A DNA stretch of 64,000 nt, from contig NZ_OW968186.1 of assembly GCF_943169635.2 (NCBI RefSeq), positions 372,001 through 436,000 of the forward strand, in the 5' to 3' direction. The DNA comes from Fenollaria sporofastidiosus. GTDB lineage: Bacteria > Bacillota > Clostridia > Tissierellales > Peptoniphilaceae. A model generated the notes under the pieces. It did not search any database, was not told where the DNA came from, and saw only the letters and a list, made by a program, of their open reading frames with translations. Shown here one piece after another: positions 54,188-61,560 of the stretch; the stretch's first letter is position 1, and every line of letters begins with the position of its first letter. Made by a program: the position numbers and the translations under genes.

Positions 54188-54208
54188 TTGAGTGTTGTGG
54201 AGCTCACT

Positions 54209-54240
54209 GAAAATTAAGGGGAAAATTCCCCCTAATTTTC
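54209..54240. repeat. Hairpin of 13-bp arms
   Basis: GAAAATTAAGGGG and its complement CCCCCTAATTTTC pair around AAAATT. It is followed by more repeats, so it may be part of the same repeat block; the T-rich flank ATTTTACA may let it act as a second terminator. Confidence 0.6.
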
Positions 54241-54262
54241 ATTTTACATATCCATTGGACGT

Positions 54263-54444
54263 CGAAAAGTGTTTTCATCGCTTGCTCGTCTACGAAAACT
54301 GATAATTTCTAAGCTTACTCACCTGCGGTCTCATATCCGTTCGCTTCGCTCAACTAGATGAGCCCACGGTCGGTTCGTTTCGCAAAGAAATTAAAACAGT
54401 TTTCTCCGAATGCTGCGCTCGTGAAAATCACTTTTCTCACTATT
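54263..54444. repeat. MITE-like element R3, copy 1
   Basis: About 182 bp. Its ends are inverted (GAAAAGTGttttca with tgaaaatCACTTTTC), and inner segments (AAAACTGATAATTTC and GAAATTAAAACAGTTTT) also pair, giving a long imperfect hairpin. It has no ORF. It is about 80-85 percent identical by eye to 56864-57046. This copy fills most of the 433-base spacer 54147-54579, after a terminator and a hairpin. Confidence 0.88.
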
Positions 54445-54516
54445 TAACTATGTTATATTAAACATGTTCTATAAACAATTTGAATTAGAAGTGTTTGACA
54501 AGACCATAAACATGGC

Positions 54517-54545
54517 TTTACCATTCTCACAATATATGTTATAAT
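54517..54545 (+). promoter_or_regulatory. Promoter of the B3/4-domain gene
   Basis: TTTACC (54517-54522), 17-bp spacer, TATAAT (54540-54545), 34 bp upstream of the ATG. Confidence 0.65.
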
Positions 54546-54579
54546 GACTACAAGAAAAAATATATTTAAGGAGGAAGAG

Positions 54580-55281
54580 ATGAGTAAATTTATAGCGGAC
54601 AAAAGCTTTTTTGAATTATTCCCTGAGGCAAAGCTTGGTGTTATACTTGTGAAGAACATGGAAAACTCGGACGACAGCCCAAGAGAAGTTAGAAAGATGC
54701 TAGTTGAGGCGAACGAAGAGGCTGAGAAGTACCTTGTTGCTGGACAGCTTAGCGAGAACAAAGAGGTAGCTGTTTGGAGAGAGGCATACAAGAAATTTAA
54801 GACTAAAAAGGGTGCAAGATGCTCCATCGAGGCACTACTAAAGAGACTTTCTAAGGGTAACCTTGTGGGCTCTATCAACACTTTGGTTGACATATACAAC
54901 GCTGCATCGCTTAGGTTTGCACTTCCATGTGGCGCTGAAGACTCTGATAAGTTCGTAGGCGACCTTAGACTAACTATCACAGAAGGTGGCGACGAGTTCC
55001 AAGCCATAGGAGAAGATCCATCCGAAACATACGAGGGTGAACTTTGCTACAAAGACGACAAAGGCGCTATCTGCAGATGTTTTAACTGGCGCGATGGCAT
55101 CAGAACCATGATCACAGAGGATACTAAGAACGCCTTCATGATTATGGAGCTAGTTGACCCTGATAGATACGACGCACTTGAAGGAGCACTTGAGTTCTTA
55201 AAAGAAAACCTTACAAAGTACTTGAACGCAGAAGTGACTGTGCATATACTAGATAAGGACAATCCTTCAGTTGATTTATAA
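54580..55281 (+). CDS. B3/B4-domain protein (PheT-like editing fold)
   Basis: The start is the ATG at 54580 with AAGGAGG upstream; an ATG at 54544 sits on the -10 box and is rejected. The 233-residue protein resembles the B3/B4 domain of phenylalanyl-tRNA synthetase beta (VDIYNAASLRFALPCGAEDSD and LRLTITEGGDEFQAIG...EGELCYKDDKGAICRCFNWRDG). Free-standing versions may edit mischarged tRNA; the exact substrate is unknown. Confidence 0.8.
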   Translation: MSKFIADKSFFELFPEAKLGVILVKNMENSDDSPREVRKMLVEANEEAEKYLVAGQLSENKEVAVWREAYKKFKTKKGARCSIEALLKRLSKGNLVGSINTLVDIYNAASLRFALPCGAEDSDKFVGDLRLTITEGGDEFQAIGEDPSETYEGELCYKDDKGAICRCFNWRDGIRTMITEDTKNAFMIMELVDPDRYDALEGALEFLKENLTKYLNAEVTVHILDKDNPSVDL

Positions 55282-55303
55282 AAATTAATATTTGCATAAG
55301 AAG

Positions 55304-55329
55304 GGGCATATGGTCTAGACCATATGCCC
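55304..55329. terminator. Perfect palindrome terminator between convergent genes
   Basis: A 26-bp perfect palindrome centred on TCTAGA, between the B3/B4-domain gene (ending at 55281) and the HesB-like gene (ending at 55354, opposite strand). It has no long T run but is suitably placed to stop both transcripts. Confidence 0.65.
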
Positions 55330-55353
55330 TCTTTGTTTATCATTGTGAATTAA

Positions 55354-55635
55354 CTAATCAGTGTAAACCTTAAAGCCCTTCGACAAAGGATTCTTCGAGT
55401 AGTCTATAGTAAAGCACTCGATGTTGTCTAAGTTCTTGTTCACACAAATTTTAAAACCTTGAGCATCCATAATGATGTCGTTTTCATTTGACTTATCCAA
55501 AGTCACGCCGTAAACGGCACCACATCAGGAGTAGTTCAAAACCCTTATGCGTAGAGCCTTGTCCTTATCATCCTTTACATTTAATTCATTTAAGCGTTCG
55601 ATCGCTTTATCTTTTAAAATAATTTTCAATATCAT
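55354..55635 (-). CDS. HesB/IscA-like protein with in-frame TGA (probable selenoprotein)
   Basis: If the TGA at 55527-55525 is read as selenocysteine, the minus strand from the ATG at 55635 encodes 93 residues: MILKIILKDKAIERL... then VLNYS-U-CGAVYGVTLDKS and ending GFKVYTD. This matches the HesB/IscA fold, and HesB-like selenoproteins with a U-C pair at this place are known. A short stem GCCG-TTTA-CGGC starts 11 nt after the TGA, as a bacterial SECIS would. Without recoding the frame stops at 36 residues. Presumed role: redox or Fe-S related. Confidence 0.8.
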
Positions 55636-55753
55636 CACCCACTCATATATACCCAATCTCATTAATAATACTTATACTTTAGACTATTTGCATAAATTTT
55701 ATGAATATAGTCCTCGCCACATACTACTTAAGTATGATGTTTCAAAAAACTAT

Positions 55754-55782
55754 TGACATAATCGATTTACCGTGATACAATA
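55754..55782 (+). promoter_or_regulatory. Promoter of the candidate large RNA
   Basis: TTGACA (55754-55759), 17-bp spacer, TACAAT (55777-55782). No RBS or start codon for a sizeable ORF follows. Confidence 0.88.
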
Positions 55783-55788
55783 TAACCA

Positions 55789-56330
55789 AGATAGATGGAT
55801 CACATCTATTGAAAAGAAAATTAGCTCCATCCCTTGACTTAATATAGATACGAAGCTAAATATTTTAGCAAGGAATGAAAGGCTTAACTTTTACTATTTG
55901 AGAGCCATAGGTGGATCAAAGGTAAATAAAGTCTAATTAGATGAACCTTTGGTGGCAATAGCTGCTGAAGTGCTTGTTTAATCATATTCTCTTAATTCTT
56001 ATATAAGAAGAATAAGATATTTATTAGTGGAGGTAATTTAGAAATAAAATTTAATATTTATGACGATGGTAGATGACATGTGTAAAAAAGTCACGACTAT
56101 GAAAAGACATTCATTTATCTCTGTAAAAGGAGAATTATTTATCTTTTCAAGGTGAAAATTAAACAATGAAGGGCATATGGATGAATCTACAAAGTAAGAT
56201 CGCTAAGAAAGGATGTATAAGATGTCCTTTTGAAGCACACGGACGAAAGGAAGTTGTTAGAGTGATTGAACCTAAATCAAATCGTCAAGGGATGGGAAGC
56301 TAATATTTTTTTAAATATTAGCTTTTTTTT
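55789..56330 (+). ncRNA. Candidate structured RNA of about 540 nt
   Basis: Promoter-driven, non-coding and closed by an intrinsic terminator. Several stems can be drawn: ATAGATG/CATCTAT near the 5 prime end; TTAGCT/AGCTAA and CCTTG/CAAGG. A longer arm joins GCCA...CAAAGGT with ACCTTTG...TGGC (about 55909-55955). There is a hairpin TTCTTATATAAGAA, and AAAGGA/TCCTTT near the 3 prime end. Stops occur in all frames. It is not tmRNA, RNase P or 6S by size and motifs. Length and stand-alone setting recall ROOL-class large RNAs, but I cannot confirm the class. Confidence 0.72.
56297..56330 (+). terminator. Terminator of the candidate large RNA
   Basis: A 12-bp perfect stem (56297-56308 with 56313-56324) followed by T8. 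Confidence 0.92.
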
Positions 56331-56460
56331 GCGTTCAAATGCGCCCTTGAGCTCGTTCCCTCCTCGGCAATGCTCAGGTATAACTATACATTCCGCTTGC
56401 CTCGTCAGTCCACTTCGCTCAATCATCGCATTTGCTCCGCAAAATAGTTTGATCAGGTTC
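56331..56460. repeat. Repeat R2, uninterrupted copy
   Basis: About 120 bp between imperfect inverted ends GCGTTCAAATGCG and CGCATTTGCTCCGC. Related copies: 6390-6475 (inverse orientation), 58644-58760, and 56788-57090 where another element splits it. Confidence 0.85.
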
Positions 56461-56517
56461 ATTGACATTATAATTTATTAACTTTTTATACGTTCAAACG
56501 CCAATCTCAGCATAGCG

Positions 56518-56550
56518 CAAAGGTTCTCGTCCAAAAGGACGAGGTTCTTC
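56518..56550. repeat. Hairpin module R1, copy b
   Basis: AAGGTTCTCGTCC AAAA GGACGAGGTTCTTC: a 7-bp stem inside the fixed GAAGAACC / GAACCTT frame, reverse orientation. Other copies at 6351, 57110, 58486, 58929 and 58979 keep the frame but change the stem in matched pairs. Confidence 0.85.
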
Positions 56551-56609
56551 TTTTTCCTAAGAAATTATAGTTAGTAAGAGGCTATCTTTTAAAATTTTAG
56601 CTTTTTTGC

Positions 56610-56638
56610 TTGACAAAATTTACAAAATTAATTACAAT
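56610..56638 (+). promoter_or_regulatory. Promoter of the fluoride riboswitch transcript
   Basis: TTGACA (56610-56615), 17-bp spacer, TACAAT (56633-56638). The transcript would begin near 56645, just before the riboswitch. Confidence 0.88.
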
Positions 56639-56654
56639 AAATATATACTAAATA

Positions 56655-56736
56655 CATGGGAATGAAGTTCTCCCACGAAATGAAACCGCTATTAAGCTGA
56701 TGACTTCTGTTTTTACAGGGGTATCAGCTTTTTTTG
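56655..56736 (+). promoter_or_regulatory. Fluoride (crcB-type) riboswitch with terminator
   Basis: The aptamer core is clear: GGGAATGAAGTTCTCCC, then AACCGC...AAGCTGATGACTTCTG, as in crcB-motif RNAs. The expression platform follows at once: AAGCTGAT (56694-56701) can leave the aptamer and pair with ATCAGCTT (56723-56730), making a terminator with a T7 tail. So fluoride should permit read-through to downstream genes. The first downstream ORF is the cation/proton antiporter at 57271, a usual class of fluoride-controlled gene. Confidence 0.88.
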
Positions 56737-56787
56737 TTGATTTAGAAGATTATAATATAAAAACAAAACATAAATATAAATATAATT

Positions 56788-57090
56788 TTGCGGAGCAAAT
56801 GCGATGATTGGACGATGTGGACTGACGAAGCAAACGCAACGTACTAAGGTGAGTATTGCACATCGAAAAGTGTATTCTCTCGCTTGCTCGTCTACGAAAA
56901 CTGATAATTTCTAAGCTCGTTCACCTGCAAGCCCATATTCGTTCGCTTTGCTCAACTAGATGGTCTTGCGGGCGGCTCACTTCGCAAAGAAATTAAGACA
57001 GTTTTCTCCGAATGCTGCGCTCGTGAAGAACACTTTTCTCACTATTGTGATCTTATAGATGGAACGAGCTCAAGGGCGCATTTGAACGCA
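56788..57090. repeat. Repeat R2 copy split by R3
   Basis: The left part (56788-56860, GCGGAGCAAATGCGATGATTG...) and right part (57058-57090, GGAACGAGCTCAAGGGCGCA...) align with a continuous R2 at 56331-56460 in reverse. R3 lies between them. Confidence 0.82.
56864..57046. repeat. MITE-like element R3, copy 2
   Basis: About 183 bp, same orientation and about 80-85 percent identical by eye to 54263-54444, with the same terminal inverted repeats (GAAAAGTG / CACTTTTC). It interrupts an R2 repeat, so it has inserted there. I could not identify a certain target-site duplication. Confidence 0.88.
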
Positions 57091-57109
57091 AAAAATTTCG
57101 CAGAGCGAT

Positions 57110-57141
57110 GAAGAACCTTGTTCTAACGTACAAGAACCTTT
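57110..57141. repeat. Hairpin module R1, copy c
   Basis: GAAGAACCTTGTTCTAACGT ACAAGAACCTT: stem CTTGT / ACAAG in the conserved frame. Confidence 0.8.
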
Positions 57142-57149
57142 ACGCTATG

Positions 57150-57244
57150 CTGGATAAGGCGCAGCATAACGAGCGACAGACTGAGGTGTACGAATGAGTA
57201 CTCCGCAGGGAGGAAGCGAAGCGCGCGAGCCTTAGGCGCAAATC
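57150..57244. repeat. Repeat R4, left copy (inverted)
   Basis: About 95 bp from GGATAAGGCGCAGCATAAC to GCGCGAGCCTTAGGCGCAAA. Inverse copy at 58526-58614; together they bracket the antiporter gene. Confidence 0.88.
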
Positions 57245-57270
57245 GAATGCGAAAGAAAAAGGAGGAATTT

Positions 57271-58464
57271 ATGATACAATCATTAGCACTCATCTTCCTA
57301 CTCGGCCTCATCATGGCTGAAGTATCAAAACGTTTGAAATTGCCACGCATTGTTGGCATGCTATTTACAGGGGTGCTCTTAGGACCCTTCGTTCTAAACC
57401 TGCTCGACGACAAAATCCTCGGCATCTCGGCGGAGCTAAGGCAAATTGCCCTACTCATCATACTGATCAAGGCAGGTCTATCTCTTGACCTAAGTGACCT
57501 TAAAAAAGCAAGCAGACCCGCGCTTCTACTAAGTTTTCTGCCTGCAAGCTTTGAAATTCTGGGCTATGCAGTCTTTGCACCCATACTTTTAAAAATCCGG
57601 GCCATTGACGCTTTGCTAATGGGTGCGGTTCTAGGTGCAGTCTCTCCTGCTGTTGTTGTGCCGCGCATGTCCTCTCTTATGGATGAAGGCTACGGTACGA
57701 AGAAGGCCATACCTCAAATGATCATGGCTGGCGCATCCATGGACGACATCTACGTCATCGTTCTATTCACAAGCTTTTTAGGCATGGCAATGGGTAAGGG
57801 TGTCGATATGAGTAAGTTCGCCTCCATCCCCATTAGCATAGTTCTAGGCATAGCCTTGGGTGCGGTCTTTGGCATCATTGCAAGCTTTGTCTTCGAAAGG
57901 TCCTTTGCGAAAAAGCATCTGATTCGTAACAGCATGAAGGCTCTGATCATCATGGCGCTAAGCTTCCTACTCGTTGCGATTGAGGGCGCGCTTAAGGGAA
58001 GGCTCGCAATCTCTTCTCTGATTGCTGTCGTGACTATGGCGATGACTATCAAGATAAAAAGTGTCAGCAGTGTCTCGCAAAGGCTCTCAGCTAAGTTTGC
58101 GAAGTTTTGGATTGCGGCAGAGCTCATGCTCTTCGTCCTTGTAGGCGCTGAGGTCGACATACGCTACACGCTTGACGCTGGGCTCATGGCTGTCGTGATG
58201 ATATTCGTAGCACTTGCCTTTAGAACGGTCGGCGTCATGATAGCGCTCCTAGGCACAGGGCTTAACAAGAAGGAAAAGCTGTTCACAGTCTTTAGCTACT
58301 TACCGAAGGCGACAGTGCAAGCGGCAATAGGCTCCGTGCCACTAGCTATGGGACTTGAAAGTGGAAAGATAATACTCTCCGTTGCTGCACTTGCGATACT
58401 GATCACTGCGCCACTGGGAGCGGCGTGTATGGATGTGACGTATAAAAAATTCCTTGAGAAATAA
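57271..58464 (+). CDS. CPA-family cation/proton antiporter, likely fluoride-responsive
   Basis: The start is the ATG at 57271, after AAAGGAGGAATTT; the longer frame from 57247 lacks an RBS. The 397-residue protein has about 12 hydrophobic helices and the sequence style of Na+/H+ or K+/H+ antiporters of the CPA superfamily (GMLFTGVLLGPFVLNLL; GASMDDIYVIVLF; LFVLVGAEVDIRYTL; FSYLPKATVQAAIG). Antiporters of this kind are common targets of fluoride riboswitches, and one lies upstream at 56655. Its function may be fluoride or pH stress relief. Confidence 0.85.
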   Translation: MIQSLALIFLLGLIMAEVSKRLKLPRIVGMLFTGVLLGPFVLNLLDDKILGISAELRQIALLIILIKAGLSLDLSDLKKASRPALLLSFLPASFEILGYAVFAPILLKIRAIDALLMGAVLGAVSPAVVVPRMSSLMDEGYGTKKAIPQMIMAGASMDDIYVIVLFTSFLGMAMGKGVDMSKFASIPISIVLGIALGAVFGIIASFVFERSFAKKHLIRNSMKALIIMALSFLLVAIEGALKGRLAISSLIAVVTMAMTIKIKSVSSVSQRLSAKFAKFWIAAELMLFVLVGAEVDIRYTLDAGLMAVVMIFVALAFRTVGVMIALLGTGLNKKEKLFTVFSYLPKATVQAAIGSVPLAMGLESGKIILSVAALAILITAPLGAACMDVTYKKFLEK

Positions 58465-58485
58465 TTTCACTCCTGTGTGAAGCAC

Positions 58486-58518
58486 TAAGGTTCTCGTATC
58501 TTTAGTACGAGGTTCTTC
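58486..58518. repeat. Hairpin module R1, copy d
   Basis: AAGGTTCTCGTA TCTTTAG TACGAGGTTCTTC: 6-bp stem in reverse frame, downstream of the antiporter. Confidence 0.8.
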
Positions 58519-58525
58519 AAATTTC

Positions 58526-58614
58526 GCCTAAGGCTCGCGCGCTTCGCTTCCTCCCTCAACGTACCCCTTAGTACGATGTCGGTCGGTCGCTTGTTATGCT
58601 GCGCCTTATGCATA
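58526..58614. repeat. Repeat R4, right copy
   Basis: Reverse complement of 57150-57244 with scattered changes (begins ATTTCGCCTAAGGCTCGCGC). The spacer 58465-59020 is otherwise made of R1 and R2 modules and one terminator. Confidence 0.88.
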
Positions 58615-58643
58615 AATTTTCATAGTGAAATTTGTGATTTTTT

Positions 58644-58760
58644 GTTCAATTGGCGCCTGAAACTCGTTCGCTTCTCGGCAATGCTCGAGTATGGACTATA
58701 CACTCCGCTTGCCTCAAAGCTCCACTTCGTCTCATCCATCCAATTGCTCCAAAAAATCTA
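58644..58760. repeat. Repeat R2, diverged copy
   Basis: Shares ATGCTCGAGTATGG...CACTCCGCTTGCCTC...CCACTTCG with 56331-56460 but has altered ends (CAATTGGCGCC / CCAATTGCTCC). Confidence 0.75.
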
Positions 58761-58811
58761 GTATTGTGGCAGTTCATTGACAAGATAAGAAATTTGTAAA
58801 AATTATATATT

Positions 58812-58865
58812 TTGCAAAAAACAAAGGATAGAGAAAATTAAAATCTCTATCCTTTGTTTTTTATC
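58812..58865. terminator. Bidirectional terminator
   Basis: Perfect 15-bp stem AACAAAGGATAGAGA / TCTCTATCCTTTGTT with A-rich and T-rich flanks, between the convergent antiporter and hydF genes. Confidence 0.9.
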
Positions 58866-58928
58866 TGTGTTAATGTTTTATTTATTAATATGATTTGTTC
58901 TTTGTATTAACAATCATCCAATTTAATT

Positions 58929-59009
58929 GAAGAACTTAGGACTATACGTCCTAAAACCTTTGCGTTATGCTGGAAAAAGAAGAACCTCTCACTAAAGTGT
59001 GAGAACCTT
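58929..59009. repeat. Hairpin modules R1, copies e and f in tandem
   Basis: Copy e (58929-58962) has stem TTAGGAC / GTCCTAA. Copy f (58979-59009) has CTCAC / GTGAG. They differ in stem bases but keep GAAGAACC and ACCTT. The block runs into the end of hydF. Confidence 0.8.
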
Positions 59010-59020
59010 GGTGCTTCGTA

Positions 59021-60136
59021 CTAACGCGAAATTTTGTCTAATATGCCATTAAGATATGCAATAGTAATCCCATAGTTCGTCATCGCGACTCCCATCTCCC
59101 TCGCCTTTGCGACTCTACTCATCACGTGGGCTCTATTAAACATGCAAGCGCCGCAATGTATAATCATGTCGTAGCCTTCGATACCTTCGAAGTCGTCGGC
59201 TCTAGTAAAAGTAAATTTCAAGCCATCTCCGAAGCGCTTCTTCAGCATGGCTGGGATCTTGACTGTGCCTATGTCTTCATTAATGGGTGGGTGTGTGCAA
59301 GCCTCGGCTATAAGTATTTTTTCGTCGCCTTTGAAGCTATCAAATTTCTTCGCGGACTCTATGAAGTAGGCTATGTCGCCTTTCATTTTGGAGAACAATA
59401 CTGAGAACGATGTCACTTTTGCTCTCTCATGAAAGACGTCGTAGACTCTCTTAAAGACTCTCGAGTCGCAGATTACAAGGTCAATCTCTGTAAATCTATC
59501 TCTCACTCCTTCAAGGTCTTCATCTCCCACGACTATGCTTGTCATACCCTTGTCGAGTGCCTCTCTAAGCGTTTCGACTTGTGCCTTGATGAGCCTTCCC
59601 TTTGGCGCTGCTGCGTCTTGCGGCATAACCATGATGATGGTCGCTTTGCCATCTACAAGGCCATCTAATAATGACTCTTCTTTTGTATCTAAAACTTTTT
59701 TAAGTGCTGAAAAAATTTCTTCGCGTGAGCTATCATCTCTATAAATGATAGCATCGCCATGCGCATGGGCGTCTCTATCTATCGCCATGATGACTTTGAT
59801 GATCGGCTTCTTATGCTTTTGAAGCTCTTTAAGCACGCTCTCATCATCACCATTAAGAATGTATATGAAGGCGTCTGCCTTGTCAAACTCGGCGCGTGTC
59901 TTCTTTAATCTCTCGTCTGATAGGGCGGTCTCGTCGCCAAAGCCTGCTGTGTCTATGAAGACTACTGGGCCAAGGCCTGGCACCTCGATGGACTTACGAA
60001 CTGCATCTGTCGTTGTGCCTTTCACTTCTGAGACTATGGCTGCCTTAGAACCCATGATGGAGTTGAAGAGTGTGGACTTACCTGCATTAACTGCGCCTAC
60101 TATGACGACATGCTTTTGTAGTGAACGCGCCATCAT
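59021..60136 (-). CDS. hydF: [FeFe]-hydrogenase maturation GTPase HydF
   Basis: The 371-residue protein has an N-terminal GTPase domain (P-loop GAVNAGKSTLF, switch DTAGFGDE), then a dimerisation part, and a C-terminal domain with the Fe-S cluster ligands: EACTHPPINED and IIHCGACMFNRAHVM. HydF is the scaffold on which HydE and HydG build the diiron subcluster before transfer to HydA. It overlaps hydG (TGA and ATG share bases). The C-terminal KISR and the stop codon derive from a dispersed repeat also ending the gene at 6480. Confidence 0.95.
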   Translation of the reverse strand: MMARSLQKHVVIVGAVNAGKSTLFNSIMGSKAAIVSEVKGTTTDAVRKSIEVPGLGPVVFIDTAGFGDETALSDERLKKTRAEFDKADAFIYILNGDDESVLKELQKHKKPIIKVIMAIDRDAHAHGDAIIYRDDSSREEIFSALKKVLDTKEESLLDGLVDGKATIIMVMPQDAAAPKGRLIKAQVETLREALDKGMTSIVVGDEDLEGVRDRFTEIDLVICDSRVFKRVYDVFHERAKVTSFSVLFSKMKGDIAYFIESAKKFDSFKGDEKILIAEACTHPPINEDIGTVKIPAMLKKRFGDGLKFTFTRADDFEGIEGYDMIIHCGACMFNRAHVMSRVAKAREMGVAMTNYGITIAYLNGILDKISR

Positions 60137-61560
60137 AGTCTGAAGTCTCTCTCGCCTACTTCGATCTTCTTAAGGTTCTCTCTAACTATGTTCTTAACTT
60201 TTTCCTTGCCGATGTTTTCTATCTCTCTTTCGATAAGCGCTTCGCCCTTTTTTCTTGTCTCTGGCGATGCGTAATCCATTAAGTACTCCTTAAGTGTCAT
60301 AAGTGCGTTTGGTTGACAGATGTTACCGATTTGTCCTGCCTTAACTAGACTCATGAACCTGTCGCCTGTTCTGCCTGCTCTGTAGCATGCTGTGCAGAAT
60401 GATGGTATATGATTTGTGTCCATCAGCCATGAAACTACCTCGTCAAGTGTTCTTTGATCTGATGTGAAGAACTGCTCTGTATCTGCTGAGGACTCTTCTT
60501 CTTCGTGTGCGTAGCCGCCAACTGATGTCTTTGATCCGCCGCTTATTTGGCTAATGCCGAAGTCTATGATATTGGCTCTAGTCGCTACTGACTCTCTTGT
60601 CGATATGATCATACCTGTGTATGGCACTGAAACTCTGATGCAGGCAACAATCTTCTTAAATATATCGTCACTGATCGCATTCTCAAAGTTTTCTGGATCT
60701 ATGTCATCTGCCGGTCTGATTCTTGGCACGCTTATGGTATGAGGTCCAACTCCAAAGCGCGCTTCAAGGTGTTCTGCGTGCATAAGTAGACCTATGAAGT
60801 CGTACTCGTAGTTGTTAAGTCCAAAGAGTACTCCGCATCCGACGTCGTCTATGCCGCCGAGTTGCGCTCTGTCCATGGCCTCTGTGTGATATGCGTAGTC
60901 ATGTTTTGGTCCTGTTGGGTGCAGTGCCTCGTAGTTCTTTCTATGGTATGTCTCTTGGAATAGTATGTAGGTTCCTATGCCGACATCTTTTAATTTCTTG
61001 TAGTTTTCAACAGTTGTCGCAGCGATATTGACATTGACCCTTCTTATATCGCCTGCCTTGTGATGAACTGAGTAGATGGTCTTGATAGACTCTAGTATGT
61101 ACTCGATTGGGTTATGAACTGGGTCTTCGCCTGTTTCAAGCGCAAGTCTTTTGTGACCCATGTCTTGAAGTGCGATAACTTCGTTTCTGATCTCCTCTTG
61201 TGTAAGCTTTCTTCTGCGTATAGTTTTGTTCTTTAAGTGATATGGACAGTAGACGCAGCCATTGACACAGTAGTTGGATAAGTAAAGTGGCGCAAAAAGA
61301 ACTATTCTGTTGCCATAAAACTTACGCTTGATATCGTTTGCAAGCTTGTACACTTCTTCATTCAAATCTTCTTCTTCGGATGATAAAAGAAGGAAGGCTT
61401 CTCTGTGAGAAAGGCCCTTTACTTCCTTCGCCTTCTCTATCGCAGCCTTGATTAGCTCTCTGTTGTGCTTGTTTTTCCTTCCATACTCAAGCGAGGCGAG
61501 TATCTCCTCATGATTGATAAATTCATCCGCTTTTTCTGAATTAACATCATATTTAAACAT
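60133..61560 (-). CDS. hydG: [FeFe]-hydrogenase maturase HydG
   Basis: This 475-residue radical-SAM enzyme has its CX3CX2C in SNYCVNGCVYCPY (about residues 98-110). Family-typical sequences are RRRKLTQEEIRNEV and the C-terminal second-cluster cysteines in SFCTACYRAGRTGDRFM. HydG cleaves tyrosine to make CO and cyanide ligands for the H-cluster. It overlaps hydE by 8 bp and hydF by 4 bp, giving one translation unit. No hydA is in the window. Confidence 0.95.
   Translation of the reverse strand: MFKYDVNSEKADEFINHEEILASLEYGRKNKHNRELIKAAIEKAKEVKGLSHREAFLLLSSEEEDLNEEVYKLANDIKRKFYGNRIVLFAPLYLSNYCVNGCVYCPYHLKNKTIRRRKLTQEEIRNEVIALQDMGHKRLALETGEDPVHNPIEYILESIKTIYSVHHKAGDIRRVNVNIAATTVENYKKLKDVGIGTYILFQETYHRKNYEALHPTGPKHDYAYHTEAMDRAQLGGIDDVGCGVLFGLNNYEYDFIGLLMHAEHLEARFGVGPHTISVPRIRPADDIDPENFENAISDDIFKKIVACIRVSVPYTGMIISTRESVATRANIIDFGISQISGGSKTSVGGYAHEEEESSADTEQFFTSDQRTLDEVVSWLMDTNHIPSFCTACYRAGRTGDRFMSLVKAGQIGNICQPNALMTLKEYLMDYASPETRKKGEALIEREIENIGKEKVKNIVRENLKKIEVGERDFRL

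Noticed and set aside
55789..56330. tmRNA, RNase P RNA or 6S RNA
   Set aside because: No tRNA-like CCA end or tag ORF, no RNase P core motif, and the length is too great for 6S.
59126..59744. Plus-strand ORFs over hydF
   Set aside because: They are antisense shadows of a conserved gene and lack RBS.
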